From JBEVMS01 sp040508515 (lineage in GTDB: Bacteria > Pseudomonadota > Gammaproteobacteria > Xanthomonadales > Rhodanobacteraceae), in assembly GCA_040508515.1 (NCBI GenBank), contig JBEVMS010000148.1, forward strand, positions 1 to 14,075: 14,075 nt of DNA, written 5' to 3'. The position numbers and the translations under genes were made by a program. The notes under the pieces are model-generated. The model saw only the letters and a list, made by a program, of their open reading frames with translations, was not told the DNA's origin and did not search any database. This document shows, piece after piece, positions 1 through 6,396 of the stretch; position 1 is the first letter of the stretch, and every line of letters begins with the position of its first letter.

Positions 1-1315
1 TCACTTCGGTGAAGATCGGCAAGGTGCGGCGGTCGGTGATCCAGCTGCCGTAGAACCAGAAACCGATCAGCGCGGGCAGGCCGTACAGCATGAACTGCTC
101 CGGCGTGGTGTAGAACGCCGCCACGCCGCCGTACCAATACAGCACCGGCCCGACTAGCATCATCAGAATGAATGGCTTGCTCAGCCAGTGCAGCATGCCG
201 TGGATGTAGTGCAGCCGGTCGATCAGGCTGTAGCCCGGTCCGCGCAGCGGGCCGTCCTTGAGCAGCGCCACCTGCATGGTGCCCAGGCACCAGCGGCCGC
301 GCTGGTTGATGTATTCGATCAAGCCCTCGGCGGACAAGCCGATCGACAGCCGCTCGTTGAGCCAGCGGGTGATGTAGCCGTGCTTGCGCAGCAGGTAGGT
401 GGTGTGGATGTCCTCGCACACGCTGCCGGTGGGGAAGCCGCCGGCGGCGGTGATCGCCTGGCGCGAAATCACGAACGAGGTGCCCACGCAGAAGGCCGAA
501 TCCCAGGCGTCGCGCGAGGGCTGGAAGATGTCGAAGAACACCCGCTGCTCGTCGACCCAACTGTCGGTGGCGCCCAGATTGTGCTGAATCGGATCGGCGT
601 TGTAATAGAACTGCGGCGTCTGCACCAGCGCCACGCGCGGTTCCTCGAACAGGCCCAGCACGCGGTAGAGGATGTTTTTCTGCGGCGCGAAGTCGGCGTC
701 CAGCACCAGGATGTAGGGCGCATTGGTGCGGCGGGCCGACTGCGCCAAACCGTTGTTGAGGTTGCCGGCCTTGGCGTGGCTGTTGTCGGGGCGGCGCGCG
801 TAGTTGACGCCGTTGGCGGCGCAGTAATCGCGCAGCCAATCGCGGCGGGTGTCGTCGAGCACCCAGACGTTGACGTGCGGGTAGTCGATCGCCTTGGCCG
901 CGATGATGGTTTTTTCTAGCACCGCCAGTTCTTCGTTGTAGGTGGCGATGAACACGTCCACCGGCGGCACCGCACTGCCCGCACGGCGCAGTCGCGCCTC
1001 GCCGCGATCGGCTGCCGGCGTGTTATCGCGCCGGCGCACCATTACGATGGCGGCGAACAAGGTGTAGCTGACCGCGATCATTTCGAAGGCAAAAAACACG
1101 TAAGCCCAAACGCTGGCGAAACCGTGGCTGGCATCGGGCAGGGTTTCGCTGGCGCGCCATCCGACGTAGCGCAGCAACAGCACGCCGACGAAGCCACCGA
1201 AGATCGCGCGATGCAACTGCTTGTCGCTACGTCCGAAAAAGGCCAGTCCCACGGCCATCACCAAGGTCAGCCCAAGCACCTGCAACAGGGTCGCGTTATC
1301 GACCAGGGGTGTCAT
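1..1315 (-). CDS. Family 2 glycosyltransferase, cellulose-synthase type (C-terminus beyond window)
   Basis: A processive inner-membrane polysaccharide synthase of the GT2 (BcsA/CrdS-like) superfamily; 438 codons are visible and the 3' end lies outside the window. Three hydrophobic segments (about residues 10-27, 37-53, 70-93) precede the cytosolic GT-A domain. Visible catalytic elements are DD at 154-155, the HAKAGNLN stretch at 180-187, DAD at 206-208, CED at 300-302 (normally TED, the catalytic-base motif) and QRGRW at 338-342, a proper QxxRW. Further membrane helices begin at about 378. The ATG overlaps the stop of the upstream gene (ATGA) and has a good Shine-Dalgarno GGGGGAG 8 nt upstream (1324-1330). 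The preceding genes encode a periplasmic glycosidase-like protein and a membrane-fusion protein, so it is most likely the synthase of a synthase-dependent exopolysaccharide. Superfamily is sure; product (cellulose, curdlan-like, mixed-linkage glucan or other) is not. No PilZ domain is visible, but one could lie in the missing part. Confidence 0.9.
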   Translation of the reverse strand, partial: MTPLVDNATLLQVLGLTLVMAVGLAFFGRSDKQLHRAIFGGFVGVLLLRYVGWRASETLPDASHGFASVWAYVFFAFEMIAVSYTLFAAIVMVRRRDNTPAADRGEARLRRAGSAVPPVDVFIATYNEELAVLEKTIIAAKAIDYPHVNVWVLDDTRRDWLRDYCAANGVNYARRPDNSHAKAGNLNNGLAQSARRTNAPYILVLDADFAPQKNILYRVLGLFEEPRVALVQTPQFYYNADPIQHNLGATDSWVDEQRVFFDIFQPSRDAWDSAFCVGTSFVISRQAITAAGGFPTGSVCEDIHTTYLLRKHGYITRWLNERLSIGLSAEGLIEYINQRGRWCLGTMQVALLKDGPLRGPGYSLIDRLHYIHGMLHWLSKPFILMMLVGPVLYWYGGVAAFYTTPEQFMLYGLPALIGFWFYGSWITDRRTLPIFTEV

Positions 1316-2601
1316 GGCGTGCGCTCCCCCGGCTTGCCGTGGCCTAGGAAAGGATTCCAGCCGGTGGCGGCCAGCGAGGCCCAGGCGGTCGCGCCCAGGT
1401 GCGGCAGGTGGTAGTAGAAAAAGTCCGCATAGGTCGAATCCGGGCCGATGGCCAGATCGGTGCCGATGCGCGGCTGCGGGGTGGCGTACAGCATGCCGTC
1501 GGGGCTGCGTTGCGCGCTCAGCGTCTGCCATAGCGACGCCGGCACCGATACGCCATTCCAGCGCATCGCGCTGGCGACCTGCGCGCTGCCTTCGGTCCAG
1601 ATGCCATCGGGCTGGCGTCGGTAGCCGTAGCCGTCGCCGCTGCGATGCTGACTGTCGACCCACTGCCAGACCTTGTTCCAGCCGTTGGGCAACGGTGCGA
1701 AGGCCAGTAGCGGCCACACCTGGGAGTCGAGGCCCGATTTGTCGCGCGATACGGTCTTGCCGTCGTCCAGCGTGCCGATGAAAAACCGCCCCTGCTCAGG
1801 CGACCACATCGCCGCCACGAAATCGCCGGCTTGCTTGGCTTGCCGTGTCAGTGCCGGGTCTTGCCGATATTTCAGTGCCCAACCTGCGGCCGCATAGACG
1901 TCGATATTGTGTTCGGTAGATTTCCAGTGCTGCGCCTTTTGCGCGTTGTCGTAGCCGTAGAAGCCGCCGTCGTAGGCCGCCGGGGCGGTGGCGTTGTTTA
2001 CTTGGGTGTCGATCCAATGCAGTTGCGCGATCGCGCCGTCGAGGTAACGCGCATCGTGCGTGCTCTGGTAGACGGTCAAATACAGCAGCGCCGCCCAGGC
2101 CACATTGCCGGTGGCGGTGCCGACCTGGTAGGCGTCCTGGTTCCAGAAATTGCCCTTGCTGTCCCAGTAGCCGGGCGGATCGATCTTGCCTTGTACCGGC
2201 GCGCCGCTGCGGTAGGCATTGCGCAGACGTCCATCCTTAAAGCTGGGATCGTGCGCCGAGGCCAGCAGCAACGCGTCGGCGATCCGCCTGGCCTGCGCGG
2301 GTTGTCCGCAGGCGGTGAGCGCGATGCCGGCCAGTGCATTGTCATAGACGAAGGCCACTTGTTGCAGGGCGTGCAACTGATCGCTACCGGCCACCAGACT
2401 GGGGTAGCTGGGCAGCAACATCGGGCCCTCGCCGGGCACCGCGGCACTGGCCGCTTGCAGCGCCTGGCAACTGCTCTGCGCCAGCGCTTGCACGGCATCG
2501 GCGCGGGCCCATGATGGCAGTGCGAGGGCACCGGCCAGTGCGCTCCATGCCAGCAGGTTGCGCCAGCGGCAAGCGTTATCGCGCACCGGCGCGCGGCGCA
2601 T
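1312..2601 (-). CDS. Exported (alpha/alpha)6-toroid, glycosidase-like protein
   Basis: A 429-residue protein with an Arg-rich N-terminus and hydrophobic core (about 15-32) ending in ARA before DAVQAL, a classical signal peptide, so it is predicted periplasmic. The mature part resembles six-hairpin (alpha/alpha)6 toroid carbohydrate-active proteins: YDNAL (86-90), GTATGNVAWA (161-170), KSTEHNIDVYAA (227-238), WTEGSAQ (335-341) and a terminal GATAW...NPF block (403-418). E230, D292 and E337 are acidic residues that could be catalytic; this is inference. The start is the ATG at 2601, which gives the signal peptide its usual position and overlaps the upstream stop as TGATG; an in-frame start at 2679 would bury the signal peptide and overlap the upstream gene by 79 nt. 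Lying between a membrane-fusion protein and a GT2 synthase, it probably trims, binds or modifies the nascent polymer, as cellulase BcsZ or alginate lyase AlgL do in their systems. No specific GH family is assigned. Confidence 0.75.
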   Translation of the reverse strand: MRRAPVRDNACRWRNLLAWSALAGALALPSWARADAVQALAQSSCQALQAASAAVPGEGPMLLPSYPSLVAGSDQLHALQQVAFVYDNALAGIALTACGQPAQARRIADALLLASAHDPSFKDGRLRNAYRSGAPVQGKIDPPGYWDSKGNFWNQDAYQVGTATGNVAWAALLYLTVYQSTHDARYLDGAIAQLHWIDTQVNNATAPAAYDGGFYGYDNAQKAQHWKSTEHNIDVYAAAGWALKYRQDPALTRQAKQAGDFVAAMWSPEQGRFFIGTLDDGKTVSRDKSGLDSQVWPLLAFAPLPNGWNKVWQWVDSQHRSGDGYGYRRQPDGIWTEGSAQVASAMRWNGVSVPASLWQTLSAQRSPDGMLYATPQPRIGTDLAIGPDSTYADFFYYHLPHLGATAWASLAATGWNPFLGHGKPGERTP

Positions 2602-3881
2602 CAACGCAGACTCGCCATGACAGTGCGTCCCGGCGTGCACACCTGCTGACGCACGGATGGCGGCACCGCGTTGTCCCACTGCGCCAGCGCGTAGACCGAG
2701 CCATCTTCGGCGTAGGGGAACGGCACGCTGAAGCCGTTTTGCAGGGCATCGGACGCCTTGGGAAGCAGTTGCACTACGTGCGCGCCCAGCGTCTGGCTGA
2801 TATGGCTGACTTGGACGTCCAGACCCGAACCCTTGTTGAGCCGCGTCGCCATGCGTGCGGGAAATACCGCCACCACGCCGGCCTTATTGCAATCGGTCGC
2901 GCGCACCAGCGTCGCGCCGGCGGTGACCTGGGTGCCGATCGGGGTGACGATCGCCTGCGTGGTGCCCGGCGCGTAAGCCTTGATGGCGTAGTCGGAAAGC
3001 TGATTCACGCGGTGATTCTCCTGATCGATCAACTGGTTGAGCTGGCTCAGCTGCTGGCCCAGTGCGGTGGCTTCCTGCTGCGAGTTGGTGATGCTGCTTT
3101 GCAGGTCGGCCCGACGTTGCGCCAGTTGTGGCAGCAGACTATTGCCTTCGCCTCCGGACAGATAGACGCCTTTTTGCGCGTCGCTGATGCTGGCGCCGCT
3201 GCGCTTGGCGTCCTGGTCGATGGCGTCTTGCTGGCTCTGCGCGGCATCCAGTTGCGCGCGCGCCGCCGCGACGGTGGCGGCGCTGACCGCGCCGTCGCGT
3301 TGCAGGCCGACCGCACGCCAGTATTTGGTGCTGGCTTCATTGACCCGTGCCGAAGCGGCGTCCTGTTGCGACTGCGCCGAATTGCGCGCGCTCTGCAACT
3401 GGCTCAGGCTGGCGCTGTGGTAGCTCTGATACTGCTGGTTCACGTAATCGAGCATGCGCGTATCGGATTGGATGCTGTTGGCCAGATCGTTGGCGCGGCT
3501 TTGCAGGTCCAGGCGGCGGGTCAACAAGGTGGTCAGCGTATCGCGGCTGACCGTGCTGTTCTGCACCACCGCCACGATATCGCCCGGCACGATCGATTGG
3601 CCGCTCTGCGCGTGCAGCGCGGTCACCGTGCCGTCGATCGGTGTGGTGATCAGGATCGAGGGGGCGTCGATGATCGCCCGCGTCGCGGCGCTGGAAATCC
3701 AGGGGCGGAACAAGGTGGAAAACAGCAGCCAACCCACGAAAGCAAGCAGGGCATAACCGGCCAGGCGTGGGATGTCCGAAAGCTGAAAAGTCCGCCGGGG
3801 TTTGAGTTCGCGTGGAACCTGCGCCTCCCGCGGGCTGAAGAAATTGCGGGATCGGGTGGTAGGTGCAAGCTCGGTTTTCAC
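2601..3881 (-). CDS. HlyD-family membrane-fusion (periplasmic adaptor) protein
   Basis: A 426-residue protein: a short basic cytosolic N-terminus, one transmembrane helix (about 39-58), a first lipoyl/barrel half with PIDGTV (81-86) and PGD (99-101), a long Gln/Ala-rich coiled coil (about 112-295), and a second lipoyl half with YAPG (303-306) followed by a beta domain. This order is typical of HlyD/EmrA adaptors and of the periplasmic part of Alg44 and the BgsB partner of mixed-linkage glucan synthase. There is no N-terminal PilZ domain, unlike Alg44. C331 and C415 could form a disulfide. It probably carries polymer from the synthase across the periplasm. The start chosen is GTG at 3881, with AGG about 9 nt upstream; another in-frame GTG at 3923 is possible and adds 14 residues. 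It is the first gene of the operon, and its TGA overlaps the next ATG. The family is secure; the role in polysaccharide export follows from context. Confidence 0.85.
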   Translation of the reverse strand: MKTELAPTTRSRNFFSPREAQVPRELKPRRTFQLSDIPRLAGYALLAFVGWLLFSTLFRPWISSAATRAIIDAPSILITTPIDGTVTALHAQSGQSIVPGDIVAVVQNSTVSRDTLTTLLTRRLDLQSRANDLANSIQSDTRMLDYVNQQYQSYHSASLSQLQSARNSAQSQQDAASARVNEASTKYWRAVGLQRDGAVSAATVAAARAQLDAAQSQQDAIDQDAKRSGASISDAQKGVYLSGGEGNSLLPQLAQRRADLQSSITNSQQEATALGQQLSQLNQLIDQENHRVNQLSDYAIKAYAPGTTQAIVTPIGTQVTAGATLVRATDCNKAGVVAVFPARMATRLNKGSGLDVQVSHISQTLGAHVVQLLPKASDALQNGFSVPFPYAEDGSVYALAQWDNAVPPSVRQQVCTPGRTVMASLR

Positions 3882-4267
3882 GGTGATTCGCCTATGCTTT
3901 TGACGTGCGCCGCGTGGACACACTCATCTGCCTGCCGATGAAAGGGCAGTGTCTAGCCGCATCCCCGCTGCGGGAATGGACGTCTATATGATTGATCCGG
4001 ACGCGATGGGCGGCTTACGTGCGTGGTTCGTCAAACGAATGACACCCCGGTGTGCTGCATTGCGCCATGCCGGATATGCAGGGGTAGAAATAGAGGCCTG
4101 TGGGTGAACGTCGGCTGTCTGAATCTGAGACGTGAGTCAAGTTTGAGTTAGTTTTCAGTTGCCAAAACGCAATCGATTAATTAGGGATTTACGCTTTAAA
4201 AACGAAATTTTGACGAGTTGCAATAAATTGCGATCGGCAATTCAGGGCCGCCTTTTACGCACTGCCG

Positions 4268-4316
4268 GGGTTGGCACATCGGCTGCGCCGCTAGGCGGCG
4301 ACGGGTTAGCACATCG
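4268..4316. repeat. Direct repeat of 14 bp, two copies
   Basis: GGGTTGGCACATCG at 4268-4281 recurs as GGGTTAGCACATCG at 4303-4316, with one mismatch and 35 bp from start to start. A G/C inverted repeat (CGCCGC-TAG-GCGGCG, 4286-4300) lies between the copies. It could be a pair of regulator sites or a chance duplication; function is unknown. Confidence 0.5.
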
Positions 4317-4387
4317 TATGCGTAACAGGTTGCGAGGGGTTCGAGCGGCGGACCGCTCGGCGGCTTAATTCGTGCGCTGATTCAGTT

Positions 4388-4412
4388 TGGCGAGCCGCGA
4401 TCGGGCTCGCCA
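4388..4412 (-). terminator. Hairpin just downstream of ybeY, possible terminator
   Basis: TGGCGAGCC and GGCTCGCCA form a perfect 9-bp stem with a 7-nt loop, starting 16 nt after the ybeY stop. On the minus strand no clear T-run follows, so it may end transcription with Rho, or protect the 3' end, rather than act as a classical intrinsic terminator. Confidence 0.45.
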
Positions 4413-4428
4413 TGTCAGGCTCGCAAGC

Positions 4429-4908
4429 TCAATCGACCAGATAAGGATCGGCAATACCCAGGCCAGCCAGGATGCGTGTCTCCAGCGCCTCCATGGCGTG
4501 CGCTTCGGCCTCGTCGAGGTGGTCGTAGCCGAGCAGATGCAGCACGCCGTGCACGGTCAGGTGCGCCCAGTGATCGCGCGCCCGTTTGCCTTGCTCGGCC
4601 GCCTCGCGCGCCACCACCGGCGCGCAGATCGCCAGATCGCCGATCAGCGGCAGTTTCAGTTCCGGCGGCAATTCGGCGGGAAACGACAGCACGTTGGTGG
4701 CGTAGTCCTTGCCGCGGTAATCGCGGTTGAGCGCCTGGCCTTCTTCGGCATCGACGATGCGGATCGCCAGCTCGCTGGGTTTACGTCGTCGTGCGCCGCG
4801 CAGAGTGGCTTCGACCCATTGGGTAAAGCTGGCCGACGCGGGCACACCGCGCCGGCTGCCGGCGTAGCTGACGTGCAACTGCAACGCCGGTGGGGCTGAC
4901 GCACTCAA
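4429..4908 (-). CDS. ybeY: Endoribonuclease YbeY (rRNA maturation factor)
   Basis: A 159-residue protein of normal length for YbeY, the zinc-dependent single-strand endoribonuclease involved in 16S rRNA 3'-end maturation, 70S quality control and late ribosome assembly. The diagnostic metal site H-x3-H-x5-H is present as H120, H124 and H130 within HGVLHLLGYDH. The conserved upstream block TNVLSFP (71-77) and GDL (90-92) are also seen. The start appears to be TTG at 4908: no in-frame ATG occurs until near the C-terminus, and the N-terminus starting from this TTG looks like the family. The TTG overlaps the phoH stop (TTGA), so translation is probably coupled to phoH, with which YbeY is functionally linked in many bacteria. 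A hairpin follows the gene. Confidence 0.95.
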   Translation of the reverse strand: MSASAPPALQLHVSYAGSRRGVPASASFTQWVEATLRGARRRKPSELAIRIVDAEEGQALNRDYRGKDYATNVLSFPAELPPELKLPLIGDLAICAPVVAREAAEQGKRARDHWAHLTVHGVLHLLGYDHLDEAEAHAMEALETRILAGLGIADPYLVD

Positions 4909-5909
4909 TGCGCGCTGCCCTGGCGGTGCGCCATTTCCTCGGCGGTCGCCTCGAACGCCTCGTAGGCGCGCACGATCTTGGCCACCAGCGGGTGGCGCAC
5001 TACGTCGCGCGAGGTGAAAAAGGTGAAGCTGATGCCGTCGACGCCGCGTAATACCTCGATCGCATGGCGCAGGCCCGAGCGCACGTGGCGTGGCAGGTCG
5101 ATCTGGCTGACGTCGCCGGTGATCACCGCCACCGAGCCGAAGCCGATGCGGGTCAGGAACATCTTCATCTGCTCGACCGTGGTGTTCTGCGCCTCGTCCA
5201 GAATCACGTAGGAGTCGTTCAAGGTGCGCCCGCGCATATAGGCCAGCGGGGCGATTTCGATCACGTTGCGTTCCATCAGCTTGGCGACTTTCTCAAAGCC
5301 CAGCATCTCGTACAGCGCGTCGTACAGCGGGCGCAGATAAGGATCGACTTTCTGGCTGAGGTCGCCCGGCAAAAAGCCCAGCTTTTCGCCCGCTTCGACC
5401 GCGGGACGCACTAGCAGCACGCGCTGCACGCGGTTGGCTTCCAGCGCTTCGACCGCGCTGGCCACCGCCAGGTAAGTCTTGCCGGTGCCGGCCGGGCCCA
5501 CGCCGAAACTGATGTCGTGCTGCGAAATGGCGTGCAGGTAGCGTGCCTGGTTGGCGCCGCGTCCGGTGATCACCCCGCGCTTGACCCGGATCACCACGTC
5601 CTGGGTCTTTTCGGCCGAAGAATCGACGAGCGCATCGACGCCTGATTCAGCCAGTTGTAAGTTGACCTTGGCGCCGGTAAGCGCTTCGTTGATGGTGCTC
5701 TCGTACAGCGCGTGCAGCACTTTTTCGGCGGCGCGCGCGGCGGCTTCCTCGCCAATCACCTGGAACAGATGCCCGCGATGGTCGATCTCCACGCCCAGGC
5801 GCAATTCAATCTGCCGCAGGTGTTCGTCGAAAGGCCCGCACAAGCTGGCCAGCCGCGCGTTGTCTTCAGGGATGAGGGCGAAGTCGCGTTGGTTGAGTGG
5901 GTTGGTCAT
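4905..5909 (-). CDS. ybeZ: PhoH-like ATPase (PhoH/YbeZ)
   Basis: A 334-residue cytosolic P-loop protein of the PhoH/YbeZ family, a predicted RNA-linked ATPase that in E. coli pairs with YbeY. An N-terminal KH-like region (about 20-110) precedes the ATPase core, with Walker A GPAGTGKT (138-145), Walker B VILDEAQN (235-242) and GDVSQ (265-269). VRPAVEAGEKLGFLPGD (167-183) is also typical of PhoH. The start is the ATG at 5909, which gives the usual N-terminus; an upstream in-frame opening to 6008 is the remnant of the neighbouring acetyltransferase gene read in another frame. There is no strong Shine-Dalgarno before this ATG. The ancestral acetyltransferase stop overlapped it (ATGA), so translation was probably coupled originally. 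It is followed directly by ybeY. The symbol phoH is also used for this family. Confidence 0.95.
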   Translation of the reverse strand: MTNPLNQRDFALIPEDNARLASLCGPFDEHLRQIELRLGVEIDHRGHLFQVIGEEAAARAAEKVLHALYESTINEALTGAKVNLQLAESGVDALVDSSAEKTQDVVIRVKRGVITGRGANQARYLHAISQHDISFGVGPAGTGKTYLAVASAVEALEANRVQRVLLVRPAVEAGEKLGFLPGDLSQKVDPYLRPLYDALYEMLGFEKVAKLMERNVIEIAPLAYMRGRTLNDSYVILDEAQNTTVEQMKMFLTRIGFGSVAVITGDVSQIDLPRHVRSGLRHAIEVLRGVDGISFTFFTSRDVVRHPLVAKIVRAYEAFEATAEEMAHRQGSAH

Positions 5910-6396
5910 AGGGCTCGATGCATGAGGTAGATGGCGATCGGCCCCCACGGCGCGTGGCGAAACGCACCCGGAACCTCGCCGACGATGGCGAAACCGTGAC
6001 GTAGCCACAGCCGCACGGCGGTCGTATTGCGGGAAACCAAAAAATTCAAACGCATGGCGGCAAAGCCGTCCCTACGGGGCTGCGCGAGCGCGTGTCCGCC
6101 TCATGCCAACGCGATGCCCGTGCCACGCGCCGACGGGGCGACGACGTATCCGGCGTTGGCGACGTGATCGCCCAGGTCCGGCTGGTTGGGTTGCGCATGT
6201 AGCCGCCGACCACGTCGCTGTCGCGCTCCGCCCTGAAGGTGCGTGCCGGCGGCGTGCTCCGTGGTGCGCAAGCGTCGGGCGGGTCCAGATCAGGCGCGTT
6301 GACGAAGGTATCGCCCGCGGCGATCACCTGGCGCACGATCGGCCACAGCCACGCAAAACCCGCCGCATCGACCTGGCTGATAGGCAGGCTGCTCAC
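5906..6396 (-). pseudogene. Broken GNAT-family N-acetyltransferase
   Basis: Between miaB and phoH the minus strand holds a degraded GNAT acetyltransferase of about 160 codons. From GTG at 6396 the frame reads a normal start and PPARTFRAERD...VVGGY up to about 6199. There one base appears to be missing and the match continues in another frame: GDHVANAGYVVAPSARGTGI (acetyl-CoA-loop region), then FAAMRLNFLVSRN, AVRLW, HGFAIVGEVPGAFRH to a TGA at 5906-5908. That frame also has an internal TGA at 6101-6103. The two lesions, about 100 bp apart, mean no full-length product; the frame from the start runs into a stop at 6046-6048. Ends are intact: GTGA overlaps the miaB stop and ATGA overlaps the phoH start, so it was once a coupled member of this operon. 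The substrate is unknown. Sequencing error could explain one lesion but less easily both. Confidence 0.8.

Larger units (their letters stand above)
3882..4428. other. Intergenic region between ybeY and the exopolysaccharide operon
   Basis: About 550 bp without a credible gene. From the right it holds a hairpin immediately after ybeY, a second small hairpin (stem 4342-4348/4353-4359), a G/C inverted repeat (4286-4291/4295-4300), two copies of a 14-bp sequence (4268-4281 and 4303-4316), a visibly AT-rich island (about 4141-4240) and a 5-bp inverted repeat (4027-4031/4035-4039). The operon promoter should lie here on the minus strand. TTGCAA (4221-4226) and TTTAAA (4198-4203), 17 bp apart, are a possible but weak promoter; its transcript would have a leader of about 300 nt. 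No tRNA or known riboswitch was recognised. Confidence 0.6.

Noticed and set aside
2334..3941. Long plus-strand open frame of about 535 codons opposite the adaptor and the start of the toroid gene
   Set aside because: It spans two well-supported minus-strand genes, has no recognisable domain and shows the Arg/Ala/His composition of an antisense shadow.
4159..4368. Possible small gene of 69 codons in the intergenic gap
   Set aside because: It starts with TTG, has no convincing ribosome site and crosses the AT-rich island, the direct repeat and the hairpin. The product has no recognisable feature.
5910..6008. Upstream extension of phoH
   Set aside because: The frame is open only because it overlaps the acetyltransferase remnant. 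PhoH proteins begin near the ATG at 5909.
6196..6201. Programmed frameshift in the acetyltransferase
   Set aside because: No slippery heptamer is visible at the junction and a second lesion (TGA at 6101-6103) remains in the downstream frame, so decay is the simpler reading.
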